Notes: generated from the letters alone by a model not told the origin. A stretch of DNA of 64,000 nt from Nitrospira sp. ST-bin5 (GCA_002083555.1 MSXN01000020.1:62001-126000), one strand, 5' to 3'; shown: positions 6,117 to 15,112, counted from the stretch's first letter. Program-made: numbers and translations.

Positions 6117-8357
6117 TTATTCCTGGCTCAATCTCCGTTCCAGCGAAAAGCCCCAGCGATCGGCAATCGTCGCGACCGGCAGATCGATGGTCTTCGTCGT
6201 CGACCGTTCGTCCCCGAGATAGATCACCAGCGACGCGCCCCCTACAGCTCCGACGACTGCAGCGGGAACGCCCAACCGCTGCGCCTGCTCCAGAATCGCC
6301 TGCCGCTGTACCGGTTTCGCCGACACGACAATCCGTGACTGGCTTTCACCGAACAACATTGCATCGATTCTCTGACGGCCAGGATTTAATCGTACCACAG
6401 CACCGTGCGGCTGATCCGGCCCGGACATACAGCATTCGGCCAGTGCCACGGCGAGTCCTCCATCGGAACAATCGTGAGCGGACTGAATGAGCCCTGTCCG
6501 GATCAACTGCAACACACAACTCTGTACCGCCTGCTCCGTCTCCAAATTCAGATACGGCGGGGAGCCCTGTTCCCGCGAATGCTGCACTTTCAGATATTCC
6601 GACCCGCCCAGATCTTCACGGGTCGCCCCGAGCAGAATGATGTCGTCGCCGTCCTCCCGGAACCATTGCGTCATGGTCTTCTCGGCGGACTCGATCAGCC
6701 CAACCATCCCCAGCATCGGCGTGGGATAGATCGAGAGTCCGTTGGTCTCGTTGTAGAAACTGACGTTGCCGCTCACGATCGGAATCTTGAAATGCTCACA
6801 GGCATCCTTCATGCCCTCGATCGCCATCACAAACTGCCACATGATGTCCGGCCGTTCGGGGTTGCCGAAATTCAAACAGTCCGTCAGCCCGATCGGCTCG
6901 GCGCCGGAACAGGCGAGATTCCGCGAAGCTTCCGCCACCGCCAGCCGCGCGCCTTCATAGGGATTGAGCAGACAGTACCGGCTGTTGCAATCCACCGTCA
7001 TCGCCACCGCTTTGTTCGTGCCCTTAATGCGCACGACCGCGGCATCCGACCCGGGGCGCACCATCGTGTTCGTCCGGACCATGTGGTCATACTGTTCGTA
7101 CACCCAGCGCTTGCTCGCGATCGTCGGCGACTCCAACAACGCCAGCAAAGCCGCATTCGCATCTCTCACATCGGGCAACGCATCGTAATTCAAATTCGTG
7201 AGCATGTCCTGATAGCCGGGCGGCGAAAAGGGGCGCTCGTAGCGCGGTCCGTCATCGGCCAGCGACTTCGCCGGAATCTCTGCGACAACCTGGCCCTGAT
7301 CGAGCACGCGCAGAATACCGCTTCCGGTGACGTTCCCGACCACCGCCACATCCAGATCCCACTTCTTGCAGATCCGGATGCACTCCTCTTCCTTGCCGGC
7401 CTTGGCCACCATCAGCATGCGTTCTTGCGACTCGGACAGCATGAGTTCATAAGGCGTCATGCCCGGCTCGCGGCGCGGCACATGCGTCAGATCGAGATCG
7501 ATCCCGTTCCCGGCCCGCGAGGCCATTTCGCAGGACGAACTCGTCAGTCCGGCCGCGCCCATGTCCTGAATACCGACCAGGAGATCACCCGCCATGAGTT
7601 CGAGACAGGCTTCCAGCAAGAGCTTTTCCTGGAAGGGATCACCCACTTGTACCGTCGGCCGCTTCTTTTCCGATTGATCATCGAAGGAATCGGAGGCCAT
7701 CGTCGCGCCGTGAATACCGTCGCGCCCTGTCTTCGACCCGAAGTAGATCACCGGATTGCCGACGCCAGCCGCAGTCCCGAGGAAGATCTTGTCCTTCTGT
7801 GCGATGCCGAGGCAGAACGCATTCACCAGCGGATTGAGCGAGTAGATATCGTTGAACACGACTTCGCCGCCCACCGTCGGCACGCCCATGCAATTGCCGT
7901 AACCGGCGATTCCCGCCACGACCCCCTTCACAATATGGCGGTTCTTCGCCGTATCCAGCCCGCCAAAGCGCAACGAATCCAGCAAGGCAATCGGCCGAGC
8001 CCCCATCGTAAACACATCGCGCAAAATCCCGCCCACCCCCGTCGCCGCGCCCTGATAGGGTTCGATGAACGACGGATGGTTGTGTGACTCCATCTTGAAC
8101 ACGACGCAAAGCCCGTCGCCGATATCTACCACGCCGGCGTTTTCGCCGGGGCCCTGGATGACACGCGGCCCCGTCGTGGGCAGCTTCTTCAAATGCACGC
8201 GCGACGACTTGTAGGAGCAATGTTCCGACCACATGACGGAAAACATGCCAAGTTCCGTCAAGTTCGGCTCCCGGCCCAGAATCTCGACGATCTTCTTGAA
8301 CTCGTCGTCGGTAAGATTATGCTGCGCGATCAGTTCTTTCGTAATCACAAGCGCCAT
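6117..8357 (-). CDS. purL: FGAM synthase, large (PurL) subunit
   Basis: 746 residues, the size of the small-type PurL that works with separate PurQ and PurS. It converts FGAR to FGAM using ATP and ammonia delivered by PurQ. Seen: the ATP-grasp-like AIRS-family repeats (VMWSEHCSYKSSR, ESHNHPSFIEPYQGAATGVG, MGAAGLTSSSCEMASRAG, HDCSDGGLAVALAECC). Its order purS-purQ-purL-purF on one strand is the usual purine operon arrangement. The intergenic gap to purQ is 63 nt. Confidence 0.97.
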   Translation of the reverse strand: MALVITKELIAQHNLTDDEFKKIVEILGREPNLTELGMFSVMWSEHCSYKSSRVHLKKLPTTGPRVIQGPGENAGVVDIGDGLCVVFKMESHNHPSFIEPYQGAATGVGGILRDVFTMGARPIALLDSLRFGGLDTAKNRHIVKGVVAGIAGYGNCMGVPTVGGEVVFNDIYSLNPLVNAFCLGIAQKDKIFLGTAAGVGNPVIYFGSKTGRDGIHGATMASDSFDDQSEKKRPTVQVGDPFQEKLLLEACLELMAGDLLVGIQDMGAAGLTSSSCEMASRAGNGIDLDLTHVPRREPGMTPYELMLSESQERMLMVAKAGKEEECIRICKKWDLDVAVVGNVTGSGILRVLDQGQVVAEIPAKSLADDGPRYERPFSPPGYQDMLTNLNYDALPDVRDANAALLALLESPTIASKRWVYEQYDHMVRTNTMVRPGSDAAVVRIKGTNKAVAMTVDCNSRYCLLNPYEGARLAVAEASRNLACSGAEPIGLTDCLNFGNPERPDIMWQFVMAIEGMKDACEHFKIPIVSGNVSFYNETNGLSIYPTPMLGMVGLIESAEKTMTQWFREDGDDIILLGATREDLGGSEYLKVQHSREQGSPPYLNLETEQAVQSCVLQLIRTGLIQSAHDCSDGGLAVALAECCMSGPDQPHGAVVRLNPGRQRIDAMLFGESQSRIVVSAKPVQRQAILEQAQRLGVPAAVVGAVGGASLVIYLGDERSTTKTIDLPVATIADRWGFSLERRLSQE

Positions 8358-8420
8358 CGACCCGTTCCTCTATTGGCAATCAACCCGTCAGACTTACTGT
8401 CGGCTCTTCGCAACCACTGC

Positions 8421-9119
8421 TTAGACTTTCACCTTCATTGCTTTGAGCACCGATTGAAAGATCAGCTTCCCGTCCTGGTTCCCCAAAATATCTTCGGCAC
8501 AGCGCTCCGGATGCGGCATCATCCCCAGCACATTACCTTCCGGATTGATGATCCCGGCGATATTGTCGAGCGATCCGTTGGGATTCGCTTCAGGCGTGAC
8601 CTTCCCCTCCGGCGTGCAATAGCGCAAGACGATCTGCGCGTTCGCCTGCATCGCCGCCAGCGTGACCGGATCGGTGTAATAATTGCCGTCTGCATGAGCA
8701 ACGGGAATCTTCAACACCTGGCCTGACTCGCAGGCCTCCGTAAAGGCCGTGGCCGCGTTCTCCACCTTCACATACACATCCTTGCAGATAAAATGGAGCG
8801 ACTTGTTCCGTAGCATCGCCCCTGGCAACAGACCGGCTTCAAGCAAAATCTGAAACCCGTTGCAGATCCCGATCACCACCCCGCCGTCCTTGGCGAACGC
8901 CTTCACAGCGCCCATCACCGGCGAAAACCGTGCAATCGCGCCCGTGCGGAGATAATCGCCATAGGAGAACCCGCCCGGAAGGATCACCGCATCGATCCCC
9001 TTGAGCGACGTCCCCTTGTGCCAGATCATCTGCACCGATTGCCCCAGCACAGTCTGAAACACGTGCTGACAATCGTGATCGCAATTACTGCCCGGGAAAA
9101 CTATGACTCCAACATTCAT
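8421..9119 (-). CDS. purQ: FGAM synthase, glutaminase (PurQ) subunit
   Basis: 232 residues from the ATG at 9119, two nucleotides after the purS stop. A class I glutamine amidotransferase: MNVGVIVFPGSNCDHD at the N-terminus, GGFSYGDYLRTGAIA oxyanion region, GICNGFQ with the nucleophilic Cys, and MPHPER with the catalytic His near the C-terminus. It supplies ammonia to PurL. The frame is open for 20 more codons upstream, but those overlap purS and lack a start signal. Confidence 0.96.
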   Translation of the reverse strand: MNVGVIVFPGSNCDHDCQHVFQTVLGQSVQMIWHKGTSLKGIDAVILPGGFSYGDYLRTGAIARFSPVMGAVKAFAKDGGVVIGICNGFQILLEAGLLPGAMLRNKSLHFICKDVYVKVENAATAFTEACESGQVLKIPVAHADGNYYTDPVTLAAMQANAQIVLRYCTPEGKVTPEANPNGSLDNIAGIINPEGNVLGMMPHPERCAEDILGNQDGKLIFQSVLKAMKVKV

Positions 9120-9121
9120 GA

Positions 9122-9361
9122 TTAGACCAGCTCGTAGCGGTATTCTTCGATGATGGTGTTCGCCAGCAGCTTTTCGCACATCTGCTTCACTTGCGCGTCG
9201 GCTTTGGCCTTATCCGTTTCCTGGACGTCCACTTCCATGTACTTCCCCACCCGCACATTCGCCGCATTCTTGAACCCGAGCGAATCGAGCGCATGCTCGA
9301 TCGCCTTCCCCTGCGGATCCAGAATTCCCTGCTTCAACGTCACATGAATCTTGGCCTTCAT
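9122..9361 (-). CDS. purS: FGAM synthase, PurS subunit
   Basis: 79 residues, typical for PurS, starting MKAKIHVTLKQGILDPQG with ribosome site GAGAGGGATGG. PurS forms the bridge between PurQ and PurL in the three-part FGAM synthase. Seen: DPQGKAIEHALDSLGF and VRVGKYMEVDV, the core of the family. The longer open frame upstream runs into a structured repeat and is not coding. Confidence 0.95.
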   Translation of the reverse strand: MKAKIHVTLKQGILDPQGKAIEHALDSLGFKNAANVRVGKYMEVDVQETDKAKADAQVKQMCEKLLANTIIEEYRYELV

Positions 9362-9446
9362 TCCATCCCTCTCTTCTTCTCTTACTCTTTCCTTCCGTCC
9401 TTCTCTCCTTCTTCCTACTCCGATTTGGTCAAGCGTGCTGTTTTCA

Positions 9447-9517
9447 CTGCGCGCATTGACCGAGCACCTTCCATTGGTCCCCTTATAATTGATCCCCGGT
9501 GCGCGGGCAGCGAGCAC
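9447..9517. repeat. Structured intergenic repeat, copy A
   Basis: Contains two half-modules in the same orientation, TGCGCGCATTGACCGAGCA and TGCGCGGGCAGCGAGCA, separated by about 36 nt. Each half is itself an imperfect dyad (TGCGCG against CGAGCA). Copies B (9810-9879) and C (13809-13880) have the same plan with a different middle. Only a short GTGCT/AGCAC pair flanks this copy. It lies between the small membrane protein gene and purS. Confidence 0.7.
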
Positions 9518-9544
9518 AGGTAGCACCCGTCACCGCTCCACTCC

Positions 9545-9763
9545 CTACGCCCCTGTATCCGGCGGCTTCGACAACTCCGTCAAGTGCCGCTTCGCCCACG
9601 TGATCCCCGCCATCAGGCCCACACCCAACAACGCAAGCGCCACAAAACCCAGGCGATGCAGCGTCGTCTCAGTCAAGATCGCGAAGGCGACAATGCACGT
9701 CGTCCCGATCCCCAAAGAAATAATGGGGCCGTTATCACGAACAAACATCACGAAGCGTCTCAC
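9545..9763 (-). CDS. Small two-helix membrane protein
   Basis: 72 residues from a GTG at 9763 with GAGGGG 8 nt upstream; an ATG at 9748 is possible. Seen: two hydrophobic segments (about residues 13-30, GPIISLGIGTTCIVAFAIL, and 38-56, LGFVALALLGVGLMAGITW) joined by a short polar loop, and a charged C-terminus. I do not recognise the family. It lies between purC and purS and is bracketed by structured repeats B and A, so it may have been inserted into the purine operon. Confidence 0.6.
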   Translation of the reverse strand: MRRFVMFVRDNGPIISLGIGTTCIVAFAILTETTLHRLGFVALALLGVGLMAGITWAKRHLTELSKPPDTGA

Positions 9764-9786
9764 ACCTTATCCCCTCTCCACTACAG

Positions 9787-9903
9787 GGAGGCGGGCTTGC
9801 CGTTTCTCACTGCGCGCATGCACCGAGCACATACCCTAATCTCACTTATCAATAACTCCGAGTGCGCGGAGCGCGAGCAAGAGAACCGGCATGCCCGCCT
9901 CCT
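9787..9903. repeat. Structured intergenic repeat, copy B
   Basis: The core (9810-9879) has TGCGCGCATGCACCGAGCA and TGCGCGGAGCGCGAGCA. It is enclosed by long arms that pair over about 23 positions with two mismatches (9787-9808 with 9881-9903, for example GAGGCGGGC against GCCCGCCTC). The right arm reaches the purC stop codon. On the minus strand it would fold directly after purC and could act as a terminator or RNA-stabilising element. Confidence 0.75.
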
Positions 9904-10606
9904 ATCCACACACCCGCTTCAGCACTTCCTGATACGCCTCTTCGATCTTGCCCATATCTTTCCGGAACCGGTCCTTGTCCATCGAATCGCCGGTCGTCAT
10001 ATCCCAGAGGCGGCAGGTGTCAGGAGAAATCTCATCGGCCAGAACCAGCTTATTGTGAAACACGCCGAACTCCAGTTTGAAGTCCACGAGCTGCATCTGC
10101 CGTTCAGCAAAGAACGGCTTCAGCACCGCGTTGATCTTGTGTCCCAGATCCCGAAGATCCTTCAGCAAAGCAGGCGTGGCAATATTCATCAACCGCAAAT
10201 GATCGTCGTTCACGAGCGGATCGCCGAGAGCATCGTCCTTATAATAGAACTCCACGATGGCCGGCTGAATGGGGTCGCCTTCCTTGAGCCCCAGGCGTTT
10301 GGCCAGACTCCCGGCAATGATGTTCCGCACCACCACTTCCACCGGAACAATGGTCACCTTCTTCGTGAGCATTTCCCGATCGCTGAGCCGCTTCACAAAG
10401 TGGGTCCGGATGCCTTCCGCCTCCAGCAGCGTGAACAACCGCTCCGACACCTTATTGTTGATGATGCCCTTGTCCACGATCGTGCCGCGCTTTTGCGCGT
10501 TGAACGCAGTCGCGTCATCCTTGAAGTAGTGCACCACCTCGTCGGCCCGCTCAGCCGTGAAAATCTTCTTGGCCTTGCCTTCGTAGAGCAGCGTTCCTGT
10601 CGTCAT
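9902..10606 (-). CDS. purC: SAICAR synthetase
   Basis: 234 residues. Ligates aspartate to CAIR in purine synthesis. Seen: MTTGTLLYEGKAKKIF at the N-terminus, EVVVRNIIAGSLAKRLG, and the nucleotide/Mg2+ region LVDFKLEFGVF followed by LADEISPDTCRLWD. Length and motifs match bacterial PurC. It follows the chlorite dismutase gene by 23 nt on the same strand; its stop codon sits in the arm of structured repeat B. Confidence 0.97.
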   Translation of the reverse strand: MTTGTLLYEGKAKKIFTAERADEVVHYFKDDATAFNAQKRGTIVDKGIINNKVSERLFTLLEAEGIRTHFVKRLSDREMLTKKVTIVPVEVVVRNIIAGSLAKRLGLKEGDPIQPAIVEFYYKDDALGDPLVNDDHLRLMNIATPALLKDLRDLGHKINAVLKPFFAERQMQLVDFKLEFGVFHNKLVLADEISPDTCRLWDMTTGDSMDKDRFRKDMGKIEEAYQEVLKRVCG

Positions 10607-10629
10607 AAGCTTCTCCCGCTCTGTATGCG

Positions 10630-11421
10630 CTATTGCGCCAACACTTCGATCAACTGATCCAGCGACCGGACCGTGCCCACCAGCGTCGGATTGCCCATGC
10701 GCCGGTTATGCCTGGCTTCCTTCACCTTATTCAAGGCCAGGATCAGCGCATGAAACTCTTCCGGCTTGGCCGTCTCAAAATAGGTGATGAAGTCGAAATC
10801 ATCAAGGCCGGTGGAATGATAGAGCTTCCGTTTTACCGTCTTTTGATAGGGCAACGCCGCTTCGGTATGTTCCTGCATCATCGCGGCGCGCTTCTCTTGA
10901 GACAGCGACCACCACTCCGTATCTTTGCGGATCGGAAGCACCATGACATAGGGCCCCGATTCACTGGAGCCTTTGAGATCCGTTTTCAACTGCTCGGGAA
11001 ATCCCGGCACATAGTTGGGCTTCTTCGTAAGGCCATTGAGCAACACCACGCTGGAGAGATACCGGCCAAAGGCGCTGTTCTGCAGGTCTACCAGAAACTG
11101 CTGGGTATCCTTTAATTCCGTCCCGTGCACCCGCAACATAAAGTCGGCATGATCCGACAGGCCACGCAGAAGATAGATATCGATCGCCAGCTTCTCCCGA
11201 TGCTGCTCCACTACCCCTCTGAACGAGGTGAGGTTGGCGATCCTCATGGCCTGATCCAGCTTGCCCCAATCGGTCTCGATGCGAAACGCGGCAAAGGTGC
11301 CATACACACCGGGTTCGCTCAGCAACTTCTCGCGATCGGCGGCCGACGCCGGAGAAGCGGTCACGCAACCGAGCAGGAACATCACGCAGGCCAATCCAGT
11401 TCCATACATGCGATTCATCAT
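10630..11421 (-). CDS. cld: Chlorite dismutase
   Basis: 263-residue precursor; heme enzyme converting chlorite to chloride and O2 in the periplasm. Seen: a signal peptide ending SPASA|AD (residues 1-27), KDTEWW (K166, W170, W171), the proximal heme His185 in QEHTEAALPYQ, and exactly 13 residues later the distal catalytic Arg198 in KTVKRKLYHSTGLDD. These correspond to the His160/Arg173 pair of the Nitrospira defluvii enzyme, and the protein resembles it throughout as I remember that sequence. I start at the first of two adjacent ATGs (11421), with AAGGAG 7 nt upstream; it overlaps the purB stop by four bases. LLGC in the signal could be read as a lipobox, but the ASA site fits the known family better. 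Its place inside a purine operon is unusual. Confidence 0.93.
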   Translation of the reverse strand: MMNRMYGTGLACVMFLLGCVTASPASAADREKLLSEPGVYGTFAAFRIETDWGKLDQAMRIANLTSFRGVVEQHREKLAIDIYLLRGLSDHADFMLRVHGTELKDTQQFLVDLQNSAFGRYLSSVVLLNGLTKKPNYVPGFPEQLKTDLKGSSESGPYVMVLPIRKDTEWWSLSQEKRAAMMQEHTEAALPYQKTVKRKLYHSTGLDDFDFITYFETAKPEEFHALILALNKVKEARHNRRMGNPTLVGTVRSLDQLIEVLAQ

Positions 11422-12758
11422 CGACGTCTCCTTCCGCTTTGCTTTCCTGCCGCAGATCCCGCCTTGCGACCGAACACCCGGCGATAGATCTGATCGAGAT
11501 GGCGAAGATAATACTTCGGATTGAAACAGGCGGCTATCTCGCTCTTCTTGAGGTGTTTTGAAATAAAGGGATCGTTCCCGACCAGGCCCTGCAGCCCGCC
11601 GGCCCCTTTCCACGAAGCCATGGCATTCCGTTGCACCGCTTCGTATGACTCCTTGCGTTGCGCGCCCTTTTCGACGAGCGTGAGCAAGAGCCGCTGGGAA
11701 TAGACCAACCCGCCGGTCAGATCGAGATTCCGCTGCATGTTGGCGGGATAGATCAGGAGATCCTTGATGAGATCGGTGACTTTCGCCAGCATGTAATCCA
11801 TGAGGATCGTGCTATCGGGCATGATAACCCGCTCGACCGACGAATGGCTGATGTCCCGCTCATGCCAGAGCGCCACATTCTCCATCGCCGCCAGACTGTT
11901 CGCCCGCACGATCCGGGCAAGCCCGCAGAGATTCTCCGAGATGATCGGGTTCCGCTTGTGCGGCATCGCCGACGAGCCTTTCTGCCCTTCAGAAAAGAAT
12001 TCCTCCGCTTCAAGCACTTCGGTGCGCTGCAGATGGCGAATTTCCGTGGCTATCTTTTCGATACTGGCCGCCAGCAATGCCAGCGCCGTGGCATAGGAAG
12101 CATGGCGGTCGCGCTGCACCACTTGATTCGAGACCGGGTCCGGCCGCAGGCCCATCTTAGCGCAGACGAATTCCTCGACCTCGGGCCCTTGATGCGCGAA
12201 TGTGCCCATCGCCCCGGACAGCTTGCCGACGGCAATTTCCCGGCGCACGGCCTGAAGGCGCTCCCGATGCCGGCACATTTCCTCGTACCAAATGGCGAGC
12301 TTGAATCCGAACGAGATCGGCTCGCCATGAATGCCGTGCGACCGTCCGACCATCACCGTCATTTTATGGCGCATCGCCTGCCGCTTGAGGACGTCGATCA
12401 GCCCGTCGAGGCCTTCAAGAATAATGTCGAGCGCTTCGGTCATCTGCACCGCGAGCGACGTATCGACAATATCCGACGACGTGAGGCCCATGTGCAGAAA
12501 CCGGTGTTCAGGACCGACTGTGTCCATCAACGATTCGAGGAACGCGATAATATCGTGCTTGGTGACCTTCTCGATTTCGGCGATCCGGGCGACATTGATC
12601 TTCGCCTTCTTGCGGATCTTCGCAGAGGTGCCGCGCGGCGCCTGTCCTGCCTTCTCGAACGCGGCGCAGGCCTGCAACTCCACTTCCAGCCAGATTTCAT
12701 ACTTGTGTTTAAGATCCCAGATGGATTTCATCCTGGGTCTGGTATACCGTTCGATCAC
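11418..12758 (-). CDS. purB: Adenylosuccinate lyase
   Basis: 446 residues from the GTG at 12758, chosen because the protein then begins (M)IERYTRPRMKSIW as in other PurB proteins, and GGAGGA lies 7 nt upstream. Catalyses fumarate release from SAICAR and adenylosuccinate. Seen: the lyase signature GSSAMPHKRNPIISEN and the catalytic region TSSDIVDT and GRSHGIHGEPISFG. The start overlaps the nusB stop (GTGA) and the stop overlaps the cld start (ATGA), so nusB, purB and cld are translationally coupled. Confidence 0.96.
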   Translation of the reverse strand: MIERYTRPRMKSIWDLKHKYEIWLEVELQACAAFEKAGQAPRGTSAKIRKKAKINVARIAEIEKVTKHDIIAFLESLMDTVGPEHRFLHMGLTSSDIVDTSLAVQMTEALDIILEGLDGLIDVLKRQAMRHKMTVMVGRSHGIHGEPISFGFKLAIWYEEMCRHRERLQAVRREIAVGKLSGAMGTFAHQGPEVEEFVCAKMGLRPDPVSNQVVQRDRHASYATALALLAASIEKIATEIRHLQRTEVLEAEEFFSEGQKGSSAMPHKRNPIISENLCGLARIVRANSLAAMENVALWHERDISHSSVERVIMPDSTILMDYMLAKVTDLIKDLLIYPANMQRNLDLTGGLVYSQRLLLTLVEKGAQRKESYEAVQRNAMASWKGAGGLQGLVGNDPFISKHLKKSEIAACFNPKYYLRHLDQIYRRVFGRKAGSAAGKQSGRRRR

Positions 12759-13213
12759 GAACCTGTCCTCCTCCACACCGGCTTCTCGGGAGTCGCCCGC
12801 TTTTCAGCCAGCCTCTCCTCCGTAGCCAGCACCTTATCCAGCACACCGTTCACAAACTTCGACGCTTCCTCATCGCCGAAACTCTTCGCCAGCTCAATCG
12901 CTTCATCCATCGTGACGTTCGCCGGCACATCGTCCATCCACATCAATTCATAGAGACCCGCGCGCAGGATGTTCCGGTCCACGATCGGCATGCGGCTCAC
13001 TTTCCAATTCGTCGCATACTTCGCCAGCAGAGCATCGAGATCTTTTTTCTTCTCCAGCACACCGGCCACCAACCGCTCGGCAAAGGCTTTCGTTTCCTCA
13101 TCCGCAGTAAGCGGCTTCCAGAACTCGTCGAGCCACAGGCCCGGCTTGCCGTGAATATCGTACTGAAACAAAATCTGGAGCGCCCGTTCGCGCGCTTCGT
13201 GGCGTGATCCCAT
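12755..13213 (-). CDS. nusB: Transcription antitermination factor NusB
   Basis: 152 residues, all-helical NusB family: MGSRHEARERALQILFQYD at the N-terminus, then VDRNILRAGLYELMW and VTMDEAIELAKSFGDEEA. It binds boxA RNA with NusE during rRNA transcription. It follows ribH by two nucleotides, the common ribH-nusB pairing, and overlaps the purB start. Confidence 0.95.
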   Translation of the reverse strand: MGSRHEARERALQILFQYDIHGKPGLWLDEFWKPLTADEETKAFAERLVAGVLEKKKDLDALLAKYATNWKVSRMPIVDRNILRAGLYELMWMDDVPANVTMDEAIELAKSFGDEEASKFVNGVLDKVLATEERLAEKRATPEKPVWRRTGS

Positions 13214-13215
13214 AA

Positions 13216-13746
13216 CTAGAGGCTTTTCTTTCGTACGGTCCGCTTGGGACGGAGTGCCGCGTCGGCAATCACCGGTTCCAGCGCCTTGAGTTGTTTGATC
13301 ACGCTCGCCATTTCAATCGCCGACTTCGCCGCCTCGCCGCCGCGGTTGAACTTTGCCGGATCCGCCCGTTCGATCGCCTGCGCCACCGTCTCCGTCGTCA
13401 ACACGCCGAAGATGATCGGCACACCGGTCTCCAGCGACGCCTGCCCGATTCCCCGGCTGGCTTCGTTGCAGATGTAATCGAAGTGCGGCGTGTCTCCCCG
13501 AATGACGGCGCCGAGACAAATCACGGCGTCGAACCGCCCAGACTTGGCCAGCGTCTTCGCCACGAGCGGAATCTCGAACGCGCCCGGCACCCGCACCACC
13601 TCGATATCCTGATCCTTCACCCCGTGCTTCGTGAGCCCGTCCAGACAGGACGAGAGCAACTTGCTCGTGACGAATTTATTGAACTTGGCGACGACGATGC
13701 CAAACCGCATCCCCGTCGCATCATGCGAACCCTTACGAAGCTTCAT
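13216..13746 (-). CDS. ribH: 6,7-dimethyl-8-ribityllumazine synthase
   Basis: 176 residues. Condenses the ribBA product with ribityl-aminouracil in riboflavin synthesis. Seen: FGIVVAKFN substrate loop, VPGAFEIPLVAK, GAVIRGDTPHFDYIC with the catalytic His, and FGVLTTET. The C-terminus carries a basic tail (RPKRTVRKK) longer than usual. It lies downstream of ribBA, separated by structured repeat C. Confidence 0.95.
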   Translation of the reverse strand: MKLRKGSHDATGMRFGIVVAKFNKFVTSKLLSSCLDGLTKHGVKDQDIEVVRVPGAFEIPLVAKTLAKSGRFDAVICLGAVIRGDTPHFDYICNEASRGIGQASLETGVPIIFGVLTTETVAQAIERADPAKFNRGGEAAKSAIEMASVIKQLKALEPVIADAALRPKRTVRKKSL

Positions 13747-13787
13747 ACCTACCTAAATTCCCTTCCTACCTACACCACACACTTCCA

Positions 13788-13901
13788 GGGTGGATGGGAT
13801 AGCCCCGACTGCGCGCATTGACCGAGCACCGCCCTTGATCTGTTATTTCAATCAAGTCCTGCGTGCGCGGGCAGCGAGCATGGGGACTGTCCCATCCACC
13901 C
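13788..13901. repeat. Structured intergenic repeat, copy C
   Basis: The core (13809-13880) has TGCGCGCATTGACCGAGCA and TGCGCGGGCAGCGAGCA as in copy A. In the middle CTTGAT pairs with ATCAAG, and outside are perfect 12-bp arms GGGTGGATGGGA (13788-13799) and TCCCATCCACCC (13890-13901). The outer arms differ in sequence from copy B yet both are self-complementary, which suggests the fold is kept. It separates ribBA from ribH. Confidence 0.75.
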
Positions 13902-13903
13902 CG

Positions 13904-15112
13904 CTACACTTTCTTGAGCAAATGCCCCATCTTATTCTTCTTCGTGCGCAAGTAGCGGACGTTGGCCGCGCGAGGGGCAATTTCGATTGAGACCCGCTCC
14001 ACGACTTTCAATCCATAACCTTCGATCCCGACGATCTTGCGCGGGTTGTTGGTGATCAGCTTGATCTGATGCAGGCCGAGATTGACGAGAATCTGCGCGC
14101 CCACCCCGTAGTCCCGCAGATCGGCCTTGAAGCCCAACCTGAAATTCGCCTCGACCGTATCGCTGCCTTCATCCTGGAAGCCGTAGGCCTTGAGCTTGTT
14201 CAGCAGACCGATACCCCGACCCTCTTGATTCAGATAGAGCAACACGCCGCGGCCTTCGGCTTCGATAATCTGCATGGCTCGATGGAGCTGATCGCGGCAA
14301 TCGCACCGGAGCGAGCCGAGCGCATCGGCGGTCAGGCAGCCGGAATGCACCCGAACGAGAGTTGGATTCCCCCCGTCCACTTTGCCCTTCACCAGCGCGA
14401 TATGCGTCACATTGTCGACTTCGTTTTCGAACGCCACGGCCTCAAAGTCGCCGAAGATCGTCGGCATGCGGGCTGTCGCCGCCCGCTTCACGAACGTCTC
14501 GCGTTGCATGCGGTATTCAATGAGCGCCTTGATCGTCACCATCTTCAGTTTGTGACGTTTCGCAAATTTGGCCAGCTCCGGCACGCGGGCCATGGTGCCG
14601 TCTTCATTCATGATTTCGCAGATGACGCCCGCCGGCTGCAGCCCCGCGAGGCGCGCCAGATCGACCGAGCCTTCCGTCTGCCCCGCCCGTTTCAGCACCC
14701 CGCCTTTTTGCGCCTTGAGCGGGAAGATATGCCCGGGCCTGGCCAGATCCGCCGGCTTGGCTTTGGGGTCAAGCGCCACCTGAATCGTGGTTGATCGATC
14801 AGCCGCAGAGATCCCGGTGGTAATCCCTTTACGGGCATCCACAGAGACCGTAAACGCTGTACCGAAGGTTGCCGTGTTCTCAATCGCCTGGGGCGGAAGC
14901 TGCAATTCTTCGCAGCGTTCAGGCGTCAAGGCCAGGCAAATGAGCCCACGGGCATGCTTCGCCATGAAATTGATCGCTTGCGGCGTAACCTTGTCCGCGG
15001 CAATGACCAGGTCGCCTTCATTCTCGCGGTCTTCGTCATCGACCAGAATGATGCACTTACCTTTGCGAATGTCTTTGATCGCGTCTTGAATCGTATTGAA
15101 TGGATTAGCCAT
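13904..15112 (-). CDS. ribBA: Bifunctional DHBP synthase / GTP cyclohydrolase II
   Basis: 402 residues from the ATG at 15112; a GTG 57 nt upstream is less likely. The N-terminal half is RibB (CIILVDDEDRENEGDLV, a metal-binding acidic loop). The C-terminal half from about residue 200 is RibA, with the zinc ligands in HSGCLTADALGSLRCDC and the GTP site LYLNQEGRGIGLLNK. It makes both precursors of riboflavin. No FMN riboswitch fold is apparent in the 105 nt between its start and the palindromic repeat upstream. Confidence 0.95.
   Translation of the reverse strand: MANPFNTIQDAIKDIRKGKCIILVDDEDRENEGDLVIAADKVTPQAINFMAKHARGLICLALTPERCEELQLPPQAIENTATFGTAFTVSVDARKGITTGISAADRSTTIQVALDPKAKPADLARPGHIFPLKAQKGGVLKRAGQTEGSVDLARLAGLQPAGVICEIMNEDGTMARVPELAKFAKRHKLKMVTIKALIEYRMQRETFVKRAATARMPTIFGDFEAVAFENEVDNVTHIALVKGKVDGGNPTLVRVHSGCLTADALGSLRCDCRDQLHRAMQIIEAEGRGVLLYLNQEGRGIGLLNKLKAYGFQDEGSDTVEANFRLGFKADLRDYGVGAQILVNLGLHQIKLITNNPRKIVGIEGYGLKVVERVSIEIAPRAANVRYLRTKKNKMGHLLKKV

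Noticed and set aside
6405..8087. 560-codon plus-strand frame across purL
   Set aside because: His/Arg-rich shadow of the purL coding strand, no recognisable domain.
11350..11421. Chlorite dismutase as a lipoprotein (LLGC)
   Set aside because: The ASA|AD signal peptidase I site gives the mature start known for the Nitrospira enzyme; the Cys is inside the hydrophobic core.
11658..12953. 431-codon plus-strand frame across purB
   Set aside because: Shadow of purB; composition biased and no start signal.
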